Shown: piece by piece, positions 1-6,576 of the stretch
How the letters are laid out: every line of letters starts with the position of its first letter
Position numbering within the stretch: position 1 is the stretch's first letter
Source of the DNA: JACPSX01 sp035288405 [NCBI: bacterium]
GTDB lineage: Bacteria > JACPSX01
DNA: 16,583 bases
Direction: 5' to 3'
Assembly: GCA_035288405.1 (NCBI GenBank)
Contig: DATEAK010000266.1
Coordinates: 1 to 16,583, forward strand
The notes under the pieces: generated by a model
The model's input: only the letters and a program-made list of their open reading frames with translations
Databases searched by the model: none
What the model was told of the DNA's origin: nothing
Translations under genes and position numbers: made by a program

Positions 1-82
1 TCCGGAAAATAACTCCTTTCGCCCGGTCCCTGAATTACGACACAGTCTCCGAAGGGGGGAGAGGGGCAGAGGGGGCAACTTA
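1..82 (-). other. Intergenic gap after the NrfD-like gene, with a possible ribosome binding site for a gene off the left edge
   Basis: Read on the minus strand, the last 20 bases contain GAAAGGAG, a strong Shine-Dalgarno-like string, and then only 12 bases before the window ends. No start codon follows inside the window. The string suggests that another gene of the same operon begins just outside; a Fe-S or catalytic subunit would be usual after an NrfD-type gene, but that is inference. No terminator hairpin with a T-tract is visible in these 82 bases. Confidence 0.35.
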
Positions 83-1345
83 CTAGTAGGCAGCGCGTCT
101 TTCCTTGAATCCGTAGATGATATGCAAGATGGCGATGAACATCAGCAGCCCAAGGCTGTACGTCCCTACCATCAATGTCCACTCGGCGTTTGAGGGCGAG
201 TAAATGGCCGACACCGGTAGGTTCGGGGTCATCAGGGAGGGAAGCAGAATATAGAGTCTCTCAGTGAACACCCCTATGACCACCATGAATGAGGAGAGTC
301 CGATCCACAGAGGGGTGCGGGTCCACGGAAGCCCCAACAGGACCAGGGGAATCAGCAGGCCCACAATCACGTCAAACCAGAAGATCCCCGAAAAACGACC
401 CTTGAGCAGTTCCTCGAGGACCGCCACGTGGGATACGGTGCCGGAATATCCCACTGTTAAATACTCGCTGAACAGAAAGTACATAAGGACCGGAATCAGA
501 AGGAAGAGGTACTTGCCAAGCTGGATCACCACGCTGTCGTCGATCTTGATCTTGAACATCCAGCGGGCCAGCAAAACATTGAGAATAACCCCGGCCATTC
601 CGGCCACAAGGGCGGAAACAATGAACAGAGGAGCCAGGATCGTGGTATTCCAACCCGCCTGTCCTTTGACCAAACCCAGGATCCAGGCAGTCACCGAATG
701 CAGAGCCACGAATCCAGGAATGGAGACGATAGCCAGGATCCTGAGGACCTTGTGATTCACTTCCAGAGCGCCATGCGAAAAGGGCAGCGGGACCCCAAGG
801 GAGAAAAGGCGCGCAAGCCAGCGGGTCTTTCTTGAAGATCCGAACTTCTCCGCCATCTCCGGGCGCACGCTAAAGAAGAGGAGGGCCGAACAAAGTACCA
901 GATAAGAGTTGATCACGATCACATCCCACAGGAGAGGAGAAGTGAGGCGAGCATAGAGAAGAAGGAAGTAGATCCGGTCGGGACGGCCCAGATCCAGGGT
1001 GATGAAAATACCGGCCAGAATCAGAAAGCTGATCGCCATGGCTTCAGCTACCACAGCAATGGTCTTCAACTTCTCCAGGTTCAAGGTATGAGCCATCGCA
1101 GAAATGGCGATGCCGCCGGCGCTGAGCCCCACGCAGAAGATGAAGTTCGCCACATAGATGCCCCACTGCACCGGGCGGTTGAGTCCCGTGATTCCCAGCC
1201 CCTGCGCTGTCTGGCGGTAGAACATATACATCCCGATCCCCACCAGCATCGCCAGCAGACCAGCCAGGTAAGCATAGTTCGGGAGCCCTTCCTGGTGGGG
1301 GTCGGCCAGCCTTGCTTGAGGTTGAAAGTTCGCGATTGTTGCCAT
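83..1345 (-). CDS. NrfD/PsrC-family integral membrane quinone-reactive subunit
   Basis: 420-aa polytopic membrane protein with about nine or ten hydrophobic segments. Family marks are GLSAGG (73-78), DLGRPDR (118-124), the stretch HSVTAWILG (216-224) followed by W232 and a P239..SAL segment, and ERLYILLPSL (362-371). NrfD/PsrC/DsrP proteins exchange electrons between the quinone pool and a peripheral Fe-S or molybdopterin subunit. No such partner lies inside the window, so the substrate is unknown. The frame stays open 57 codons further upstream, but that extension overlaps the preceding small gene and does not look like family sequence. I chose the ATG at 1345 because GGAGAGGAA lies just before it and the protein then begins as expected. 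It is the fourth gene of an operon headed by a cupin gene and lies 46 bp after the one-TM gene. The family is sure; the specific complex is not. Confidence 0.93.
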   Translation of the reverse strand: MATIANFQPQARLADPHQEGLPNYAYLAGLLAMLVGIGMYMFYRQTAQGLGITGLNRPVQWGIYVANFIFCVGLSAGGIAISAMAHTLNLEKLKTIAVVAEAMAISFLILAGIFITLDLGRPDRIYFLLLYARLTSPLLWDVIVINSYLVLCSALLFFSVRPEMAEKFGSSRKTRWLARLFSLGVPLPFSHGALEVNHKVLRILAIVSIPGFVALHSVTAWILGLVKGQAGWNTTILAPLFIVSALVAGMAGVILNVLLARWMFKIKIDDSVVIQLGKYLFLLIPVLMYFLFSEYLTVGYSGTVSHVAVLEELLKGRFSGIFWFDVIVGLLIPLVLLGLPWTRTPLWIGLSSFMVVIGVFTERLYILLPSLMTPNLPVSAIYSPSNAEWTLMVGTYSLGLLMFIAILHIIYGFKERRAAY

Positions 1346-1391
1346 GGTTACATTCCTCTCCACATCCCTTTTATTCGCGATCTCTATGGGC

Positions 1392-1595
1392 TTACCGACT
1401 TGTGTACTGGATATAGCCGTAGACCAGCATGGCCACGGACACGATTGCCGATAGAATCCCGGTGCCGATGAGAATCCCGGTGACCACATAGAACGGTCGG
1501 TTTTCTTTTTGCCCAACCCCGGCTTCCCGGTAGACTTCCCGTGCCCTGGTGGGTACGGACATCGCGGTTGTCATGTACGTCGCACTCGTTTTCAT
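1392..1595 (-). CDS. Small single-pass membrane protein, operon partner of the NrfD-like subunit
   Basis: 67-aa protein with a polar N-terminus (1-34, rich in Arg and Lys) and one hydrophobic helix at about residues 36-62, ending in YTSR. I recognise no named family. Its ATG is separated by a single base from the stop of the two-TM gene (TAACATG on the minus strand), and AGGGG lies just upstream, so the two are almost certainly translated together. Its size, single helix and place directly before an NrfD-type gene suggest a small structural subunit of the same membrane complex. A start at the internal Met8 is also possible. The tight packing makes it a credible gene; its function is inference from context. 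Confidence 0.75.
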   Translation of the reverse strand: MKTSATYMTTAMSVPTRAREVYREAGVGQKENRPFYVVTGILIGTGILSAIVSVAMLVYGYIQYTSR

Positions 1596-1596
1596 G

Positions 1597-1860
1597 TTAG
1601 CCCCTCACTTGCTGGGCTGAGAACTTCACCCGCCCTTTGACCACTGCCTGCTGCGCTGCACTAGTGGACTCGCTGGGGCGGCGGTATATGTGAAGCAGCA
1701 CCCCGGCAACCATAACCACCGGCAGGACAATCTGGGCCATCCGAGCCAGCACCGCCGTATCCACATAGCCGAAATACAGGGTGCTCAAACCGATACTGAT
1801 GGCATGCATCGCCACAAACAATCCAGTCCCCCACAAAACGTACTTTTGCTGTCGAGTCAT
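1597..1860 (-). CDS. Small two-TM membrane protein, operon partner of the NrfD-like subunit
   Basis: 87-aa protein with two predicted membrane helices (about 8-30 and 38-60), a short loop containing YFGYVDTAV, and a basic, polar C-terminal tail (61-87) that is probably cytoplasmic. H19 in the first helix and H57 at the end of the second could be heme or quinone ligands, but no known heme-binding family is recognised. The ATG overlaps the cupin stop codon in an ATGA arrangement, which indicates translational coupling, and the next gene follows after 1 bp. It is most simply read as an accessory subunit of the NrfD-type complex. No homologue is recognised from the sequence. Confidence 0.78.
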   Translation of the reverse strand: MTRQQKYVLWGTGLFVAMHAISIGLSTLYFGYVDTAVLARMAQIVLPVVMVAGVLLHIYRRPSESTSAAQQAVVKGRVKFSAQQVRG

Positions 1861-2264
1861 TGCTGACCTCCTTCCCGAGGAGGAGGGTTCTGGCCTTCCT
1901 CCTTCGCGATGATTCCGTAGAGCAACGCCCGGTAGGGTTGACGGTTTACCAACCGAAAGCGAAACTGCTTTCCCGACCGGATACTATCTCCGCGCAATAC
2001 CTCATAAGAATCCCCCCCTTCTTCCATCATGAGCTCCCCTTCAGACAGCACCAAGATCGCCGTCTCTCCCCAGAGGTACGGCTCTTCAAGGGAAGATCGG
2101 GGCTGGATCTCAATGGAGACAACTTCAAAAGCACCGCAGTCAAACAGAACACGGATTTGTCCCTGGGGACGCTCGATGGAACGCAGGCACTTTTCCCGAT
2201 GCCAAACCTGGATCGATCCACTTTCTCCAAGAACCTGGGCTGAATTTTGTTCTGAAACCATCAT
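1857..2264 (-). CDS. Cupin-like small cytoplasmic protein, first gene of the NrfD operon
   Basis: 135-aa soluble protein. Its middle (about 35-120) has the beta-rich, Gly-spaced pattern of a single-domain cupin: a strand with VVSIEIQP, then ILVLSEGELMMEEGG (70-84), a turn RGDSIRSG (91-98), and a final strand pair FRFRLVNRQPYRALLYGI. The His residues that bind metal in classical cupins are absent, so a catalytic role is doubtful and a binding or sensing role is more likely. The tail (121-135) is Gln/Pro/Gly-rich. The ATG at 2264 (a second ATG follows at once) is preceded by GGAAGGAAAG. The gene starts about 40 nt after the predicted start site of the sigma-54 promoter at 2315-2330 and overlaps the next gene by 4 bp. 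The fold call is moderate; the function is unknown. Confidence 0.75.
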   Translation of the reverse strand: MMVSEQNSAQVLGESGSIQVWHREKCLRSIERPQGQIRVLFDCGAFEVVSIEIQPRSSLEEPYLWGETAILVLSEGELMMEEGGDSYEVLRGDSIRSGKQFRFRLVNRQPYRALLYGIIAKEEGQNPPPREGGQQ

Positions 2265-2314
2265 GGATCTTTCCTTCCCCCGCAGGCCTCTTTCCCCCTG
2301 CTGCCATTTCAGAT

Positions 2315-2330
2315 TGCAATCTAAATGCCA
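2315..2330 (-). promoter_or_regulatory. Sigma-54 (RpoN) -24/-12 promoter of the cupin-NrfD operon
   Basis: On the minus strand the site reads TGGCATTTAGATTGCA. It has the invariant GG and GC of sigma-54 promoters with exactly 10 bases between them and matches the family pattern TGGCAC-N5-TTGCA at nearly every position. The predicted transcription start is near 2304, giving a leader of about 40 nt before the cupin ATG at 2264. No other well-formed GG-N10-GC site with these flanks was seen in the gaps examined. The site also lies inside the perfect 12-bp palindrome AGATTGCAATCT (2311-2322). Confidence 0.8.
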
Positions 2331-2414
2331 ACAAGAGAACTCCTGTAAAATATTATTATATAAAGAGATACAAAACGATTGAAAGAATGACGGGAGGCGA
2401 GCCGGTGGTCAATG

Positions 2415-2431
2415 TATTGCAATTTGCAATA
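2415..2431. promoter_or_regulatory. Proximal upstream activator site (palindrome) for an NtrC-type activator
   Basis: TATTGCAATTTGCAATA is a perfect inverted repeat: two 8-bp arms around one central base. Its centre lies about 119 bp upstream of the predicted start site, within the range where enhancer-binding proteins bind. A second, slightly degenerate copy lies 57 bp further upstream. The stretch between site and promoter (2341-2400) is AT-rich, as expected where DNA must loop. The binding protein is not shown by sequence; the NtrC-type regulator encoded at 3609-5015 is the natural candidate. Confidence 0.68.
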
Positions 2432-2471
2432 ACTTTCTTTGTTTTATTTAAAATTCAACAAGTTATGCGAG

Positions 2472-2496
2472 TATTGCAATTTGCAAGCTAGTTGCA
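2472..2496. promoter_or_regulatory. Distal upstream activator site with an extra TTGCA half-site
   Basis: TATTGCAATTTGCAAG (2472-2487) repeats the proximal palindrome with identical first 15 bases and then diverges. Just beyond it, TGCAA-GCTAG-TTGCA (2482-2496) forms a second inverted pair that reuses one half-site. The centre lies near -176 relative to the predicted sigma-54 start. Two activator sites in tandem are typical for proteins that form a hexamer before activating sigma-54 polymerase. Confidence 0.62.
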
Positions 2497-2507
2497 TTTT
2501 GGAGGAG

Positions 2508-2524
2508 TTGGAGTAGTTCTCCAA
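2508..2524. repeat. Short perfect inverted repeat downstream of the TerC gene
   Basis: TTGGAG-TAGTT-CTCCAA has a 6-bp stem and 5-nt loop. It lies 60-80 bp after the TerC stop codon on the minus strand. On that strand the T5 run precedes the hairpin and does not follow it, so it is not a standard intrinsic terminator. It may be a weak 3' end signal or chance. Confidence 0.3.
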
Positions 2525-2585
2525 AAAGGATTGGAAAAACAATACGATCGGAGAAAATGGCAGGTCTCAGGCAAGGGATTCGACG

Positions 2586-3497
2586 CTAATGCTCCTCCTT
2601 CGAATGGAAAAGCAGAGAAGCAAAGACCGAGAGGGCCAGGACTCCACCCACGATTCCGAGGGAGATTCCTATGGGGATGGGATAAGCCTCTGCGAGGAGC
2701 ATCTTTGCCCCCACAAAGCAGAGGACAATTGCCAACCCAAACTTCAAGAACCGAAAACGATTTACGACGCCCGCCAGCAGAAAGTAGAAGGATCTCAGCC
2801 CCAGGACCGCAAAGACGTTTGAGGTGTACACAATAAACGGATCCCGTGTCACAGCAAAGATGGCCGGCACAGAATCCACAGCAAAGATCAGATCCGTCGT
2901 CTCCACCACAACCAGGACCAGGAAGAGGGGGGTCAACCAGAAGCGCCTTTCCCGTCGGACCAGAAAGCGCTGCCCCTCATAGCCGGGAGTTACGGAAAAA
3001 ATTCTGCGGCAAAACCGAAGCACAAGGTTCTTCTCCGGATCCAACCGGCCATGGGGCTGAAGGGCCATCTTGATCCCCGTTAGGATCAGGAATCCACCGA
3101 ACAGGTAGATGATCCAGTGGAACCGTGCCAGGAGCAGCGCCCCCAGAGCAATGAAGATTCCACGCATGATCAAAGCGCCAATGATCCCCCAGAGAAGGAC
3201 CCGGTGCTGATACTGGGCCGGAACGGCAAAGTAGTGGAAGATCATCACGAACACAAACAGGTTGTCCACGCTCAGGGAAAGCTCGATGAGGTAGCCGGTG
3301 AGAAATTCCAGACCCTTGATGGAGCCCTGAGTCCAGAGGATGAGTCCATTGAACCCAAATGCCAGGCCCACCCATACGGCACTCCAGAGGCTTGCCTCCC
3401 GCAGGGAAACGATACGGGCCCGGCGATGAAAAAGACCCAAATCAAGGGTCAGCATCACGAGGATAAAAACGATAAAGCCGATCCAGTACCAGGCCAC
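2586..3497 (-). CDS. TerC/Alx-family integral membrane protein
   Basis: 303-aa membrane protein with about eight or nine helices. It carries the two conserved acidic TerC blocks: ELSLSVDNLFVFV (72-84) and ETTDLIFAVDSVPAIFAVT (199-217), followed by SNVFAVLGLRSFYFLLA (226-242). TerC/Alx proteins are linked to metal-ion export (manganese in several bacteria) and to tellurite resistance operons; no other ter gene is present here. The frame is open 35 codons further upstream, but that part is not family-like. GTG at 3497 follows GGGAGGGAG at good spacing and places the first helix at residue 4, as in homologues, so I prefer it. It lies 111 bp after the response regulator gene and may have its own control. 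Family is sure; the ion transported is not visible. Confidence 0.92.
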   Translation of the reverse strand: MAWYWIGFIVFILVMLTLDLGLFHRRARIVSLREASLWSAVWVGLAFGFNGLILWTQGSIKGLEFLTGYLIELSLSVDNLFVFVMIFHYFAVPAQYQHRVLLWGIIGALIMRGIFIALGALLLARFHWIIYLFGGFLILTGIKMALQPHGRLDPEKNLVLRFCRRIFSVTPGYEGQRFLVRRERRFWLTPLFLVLVVVETTDLIFAVDSVPAIFAVTRDPFIVYTSNVFAVLGLRSFYFLLAGVVNRFRFLKFGLAIVLCFVGAKMLLAEAYPIPIGISLGIVGGVLALSVFASLLFHSKEEH

Positions 3498-3547
3498 CCT
3501 CGACTCCCTCCCAATGTGAACCCGAACAAGCCCAAAGTCACTGCCGC

Positions 3548-3600
3548 AAAAAAAAGACCCTCCACAGAACCCATCCGTGAAGAGCCACGGGAGACGGCTC
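3548..3600 (-). promoter_or_regulatory. Possible leader structure between the response regulator and TerC genes
   Basis: Reading on the minus strand, GAGCC...GGCTC (3600-3582, loop of 9) and CCGTG...CACGG (3590-3575, loop of 6) are two short stems that cannot form together. A run of eight T follows at 3555-3548, 19 nt after the second stem. The spacing is too long for a standard terminator. It may be a weak terminator for the regulator gene or an attenuator for TerC. No yybP-ykoY (manganese) riboswitch pattern was found. Confidence 0.25.
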
Positions 3601-3608
3601 ACAAGCAG

Positions 3609-5015
3609 TCAATCGTCTTGATTGGAGGGCTCACCCTCCTCCTTGCCTAGTTTCCGCCAAAGGGTTACGGGAGAGACCCCCAGAATTTCCGCAGCGCGTG
3701 TGCGGTTTCCATTGCAGAGTTCCAGGACCTCCCGGATGTACTTAATCTCCGCCTCCCGCAGACTGGGCAGTGAACTTAGATCCTTTCCGGAAGAGGTCCG
3801 CGTCGGATCGCGCGCCTCGCTGACCATATGCTGGGGGAGGTGCTTGGTACGAATCAGCTCCCCCGGTTCTGCAAAGATCACAGCACGTTCGATGGCGTTC
3901 TTGAGTTCCCGGATGTTGCCGGGCCAGGGATAGCGGGACAGGAACTCAAGCGCATCCTCGGAAAAATCCCCTACACCCTTCTTGAGCTCCTTGCAATACT
4001 GGGCGAGAAAGTGGCGGGCCAGCGAGACCACATCTTGGAGGTGTTGGCGCAAAGGAGGAATCGCAATCTGAACTACATTGAGCCGATAATAGAGGTCATC
4101 ACGAAAGCGGCTTGCCGCCATCTCTTCGTCCAGGTTCTTGTTGGTAGCTGCAATGACGCGTACGTCGACCAGAACATCCTCTTCCGAGCCGACCCTTTTG
4201 ATTCTGGAATCCTCCAACACCCTCAGGATCTTCGCCTGCATCTCAGGGCGCATCTCGGCAATCTCATCGAGGAAAAGCGTGCCCCCGTCGGCGAGCTCGA
4301 AACTGCCCCGCTTCGTATAGACCGCTCCCGTAAAGGCTCCTTTGCGGTGGCCAAAAAGCTCGCTTTCCAGGAGATTCTCGGGGATGGCGGCGCAATTCAC
4401 TGTGACAAAGGGTCGGGCGGCGCGCGGACTGTTCATGTGGATGAAGCGGGCAATCACTTCCTTCCCCGTGCCGCTTTCTCCCAGAATCAACACGTTGGAA
4501 TTATTGGACGCCACTTTCAGGCCCAGGTCAAAGATGTCCCGCATGGCCCGGCTCTGGCCCATGAAAATCTCGCGCCCGTAGAAACCTCGAATCTCCCCTT
4601 TCAGAAAAAGGTTCTCATCGGCGAGACGCCGGTGCTCCATGGCTTTTCCAACCAGAACCCGCAGGTGGTCAGGCTTAAAAGGTTTCGTAATGTAATCCTG
4701 AGCGCCGAGCTTGATGCAAGTGATCGCAGATTCCAGAGAAGCGTATCCCGTGATCATGAGGACCCCGATGCTGGGATCGTGTTCCTTGATTTTATTGAGA
4801 AGCTGAATGCCATCCATCTTGGGCATTTTGACGTCGCAGATGATCAGGTCGTAGGCCCCCCTCTGGACCATTTCCAAGGCCGCCAAAGGATCCGTAGAGG
4901 CATCCACCACAAAGCCCGTTTTCTCCAAAGCCCGTTTGATGGCATCGGTGATGTTGACCTCATCATCCACCACCAGAATGCGGCCGTGATTTTCCCCTGT
5001 TTCCAGATCAGGCAT
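3609..5015 (-). CDS. NtrC-family sigma-54-dependent response regulator
   Basis: 468-aa protein with three domains. The receiver domain (about 11-125) has the acidic pair D17/D18, phospho-acceptor D61 (ICDVKMPKMDG), T89 and K111. The AAA+ domain (about 150-385) has Walker A GESGTGKE (179-186), the sigma-54-contacting loop GAFTGA (226-231), Walker B GGTLFLDE (244-251), and WPGNIRELKNAI (364-375). A Fis-type helix-turn-helix lies near the end (GNRTRAAEILGVSPVTLWRKL, 436-456). All residues for phosphorylation, ATP hydrolysis and sigma-54 contact are present, so it should be active. The ATG at 5015 has only a distant GGAG, so initiation may be weak or coupled to the flavoprotein gene that ends 37 bp upstream. 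It is the only sigma-54 activator in the window and the prime candidate to bind the palindromes at 2415-2496. Its kinase is not adjacent; the one at 9007-10578 is a candidate. Confidence 0.96.
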   Translation of the reverse strand: MPDLETGENHGRILVVDDEVNITDAIKRALEKTGFVVDASTDPLAALEMVQRGAYDLIICDVKMPKMDGIQLLNKIKEHDPSIGVLMITGYASLESAITCIKLGAQDYITKPFKPDHLRVLVGKAMEHRRLADENLFLKGEIRGFYGREIFMGQSRAMRDIFDLGLKVASNNSNVLILGESGTGKEVIARFIHMNSPRAARPFVTVNCAAIPENLLESELFGHRKGAFTGAVYTKRGSFELADGGTLFLDEIAEMRPEMQAKILRVLEDSRIKRVGSEEDVLVDVRVIAATNKNLDEEMAASRFRDDLYYRLNVVQIAIPPLRQHLQDVVSLARHFLAQYCKELKKGVGDFSEDALEFLSRYPWPGNIRELKNAIERAVIFAEPGELIRTKHLPQHMVSEARDPTRTSSGKDLSSLPSLREAEIKYIREVLELCNGNRTRAAEILGVSPVTLWRKLGKEEGEPSNQDD

Positions 5016-5052
5016 GGCGTACGCTTTTCTCCGAAACCTTCTGTGTATTGGT

Positions 5053-6417
5053 TCAATTCCGGGTTCGAGATCTTCCGGTACGGCTTCCGCTTCGGACCCA
5101 GGCCAGCAAAACTCCTCGCAGAAATCTTAGGACAACTCTGGGGTTAAGAGCAAGCAAGATAATACCCCCGTATGGAGAATCCCCCGTAAAAAGATGCCAG
5201 AGGACCTGGGAGACGGGACGGTTTCTCTTCCGCTTGAGGTGCTGCTCTCGGCGAACTGCTTGGATGAATCCCCGGGCCAGCAAGGTCCTCCTGGAAATAA
5301 AGTGATAGAGACCGAAGAACAGCTTGCCGCACAGGTTGTCTGCCGCAAAGGTAGCCAGACAGCGCCAGAAGTAGTGCCGACGCAACGAAGAACTGTCCAC
5401 TCCATGGCCCAGAACCGCTTCGACGGCGTAACGAGCCGTCCAGTAGGCCGATTCGATGCCGCTCTTCAAGTAGCGCGAAATACAGGCGTCTCCGATGATT
5501 ACCACCCGATCATCGTAGGGTCGGCGGGAGGTCGTGATGGGAACCTGAGGATGGCAGTGACAGACAATTTGCCATTGCTTCGGCAGAGAACACTGTATGG
5601 AAGGATTCTCTTCGATCTCTTTCCTCAAGTCCACGATTTTCACATGCTTGCCGATCCCCGTCATAGTAAGGTAAGGGCCCTTCGGAGTGAACGCCACAAA
5701 CCTCAAGTGCGGATCCTTGCTGGTGAATATGTGAATGAGACGGCTGTAGCGCATCCGGGGAGGATCGCGGGGAAGATAGAGTTCGGCCTGACAGGCATGC
5801 CAGGTTCTCGGCGGACGGTATCCGAAGGAGAAAGCTTTGTGGATCGCACTGTTGACACCGAAAGCTCCTACGACCAGTGCAGCGGTGTATTCCTGACCGT
5901 TCACCTTTCCGTGCAAGCGGCAGAGTCTCTGGGGGCCGATCCCAAATTCAATACGATCGATCCGCCAGTTCAGAAACCGGGCTCCTTCTTCCTGAGCCCT
6001 TTGTAGAAGGAAATAATCGAAGCTACCGGGGTGAAGGACCTCGGGCCCGTGACCGGGCCCTGCACCTCGGAAAAGGGTGGCGATCCTTTGTTCCTTCTCA
6101 CCCTTGACAAAGGCGGACAGGGAAGATTCGTTCAGAGAATAGCCGGCGACTTCCTGCTGAATGATGGCCGGGTCAAGGGGAATTCCCAGTTCTGTCAGGT
6201 GGTCCAGGAAATTGGCCCCGACCACCCCCGCACACATATTGCACCCTTTTCCGCCCGTTGAGAGGAAGGACTTGCTATCGAGGATCGCGACTTCCAGCGG
6301 CAGGTGGAGACGCCGGGCCTTCTGCAGAAGCTGGATTGCAAAGAGGCTCCCCGCCGGACCTCCGCCGACAATGGCGACCCGATCCCCTGGCTGCAGGCTC
6401 AACACTCTCCCGCGCAC
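5053..6417 (-). CDS. Geranylgeranyl-reductase-like FAD-dependent oxidoreductase
   Basis: 454-aa flavoprotein of the geranylgeranyl reductase / p-hydroxybenzoate hydroxylase fold. It has an N-terminal dinucleotide-binding motif VGGGPAG (17-23), the Cys-containing stretch GKGCNMCAGVV (57-66, C59 and C62), and the second FAD motif VIIGDACISRYLKSGIESA (306-324). Relatives reduce isoprenoid double bonds in lipids or quinone side chains; the substrate here is not evident, and a menaquinone or membrane-lipid role is inference. The tail is Arg-rich (RSGSRTGRSRTRN) and two C-terminal hydrophobic patches suggest membrane contact. The start is a GTG with AAGGGAGG just upstream. It is divergent from the MFS gene and lies 37 bp upstream of the response regulator, probably in one transcript. 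Confidence 0.88.
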   Translation of the reverse strand: MRGRVLSLQPGDRVAIVGGGPAGSLFAIQLLQKARRLHLPLEVAILDSKSFLSTGGKGCNMCAGVVGANFLDHLTELGIPLDPAIIQQEVAGYSLNESSLSAFVKGEKEQRIATLFRGAGPGHGPEVLHPGSFDYFLLQRAQEEGARFLNWRIDRIEFGIGPQRLCRLHGKVNGQEYTAALVVGAFGVNSAIHKAFSFGYRPPRTWHACQAELYLPRDPPRMRYSRLIHIFTSKDPHLRFVAFTPKGPYLTMTGIGKHVKIVDLRKEIEENPSIQCSLPKQWQIVCHCHPQVPITTSRRPYDDRVVIIGDACISRYLKSGIESAYWTARYAVEAVLGHGVDSSSLRRHYFWRCLATFAADNLCGKLFFGLYHFISRRTLLARGFIQAVRREQHLKRKRNRPVSQVLWHLFTGDSPYGGIILLALNPRVVLRFLRGVLLAWVRSGSRTGRSRTRN

Positions 6418-6459
6418 AGTGCCTCCCTTGTTGGGGGAGCGAGAATGACTTTCCCTTGG

Positions 6460-6465
6460 CTAGCC
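6460..6465 (-). promoter_or_regulatory. Possible promoter area for the flavoprotein/response-regulator genes
   Basis: In the 159-bp gap between the divergent flavoprotein and MFS genes, the minus strand contains a TATGAT hexamer near this position that could be a -10 box. No good -35 box lies 16-18 bp upstream of it. Support is weak and the exact position is uncertain by a few bases. Confidence 0.2.
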
Positions 6466-6561
6466 TCTAATCATACTTGGCCCTCATTCCTGCGGGCATA
6501 AGCCGTTTTCTTCAATTTCCTAAGGTAAGCGCATCGGGTTTCCAAGGAATGCCCGCTCTCG

Positions 6562-6570
6562 TGCTATGAT
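6562..6570 (+). promoter_or_regulatory. Extended -10 promoter directly in front of the MFS gene
   Basis: TGCTATGAT fits an extended -10 element (TGnTATnnT). Seven bases after its last T is position 6577, the A of the MFS start codon. No clear -35 hexamer lies 16-18 bp upstream, which extended -10 promoters tolerate. If used, the mRNA would have no leader, which agrees with the lack of a Shine-Dalgarno sequence before the ATG. Confidence 0.4.
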
Positions 6571-6576
6571 GAAAAA

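Noticed and set aside
1346-1516. N-terminal extension of the NrfD-like protein by 57 residues
   Set aside because: It overlaps the one-TM gene in another frame, does not look like family sequence, and a good ribosome binding site precedes the ATG at 1345.
2508-2524. Hairpin TTGGAG/CTCCAA as terminator of the TerC transcript
   Set aside because: The T run is on the wrong side of the stem for minus-strand transcription, so it is listed only as an inverted repeat.
3498-3608. yybP-ykoY manganese riboswitch in front of the TerC gene
   Set aside because: The conserved sequence blocks of that class are not present.
3828-5147. Long plus-strand open frame of 439 codons opposite the response regulator
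   Set aside because: It is the antisense of a gene with all NtrC-family motifs, has no recognisable domain and no ribosome binding site; a GC-rich shadow.
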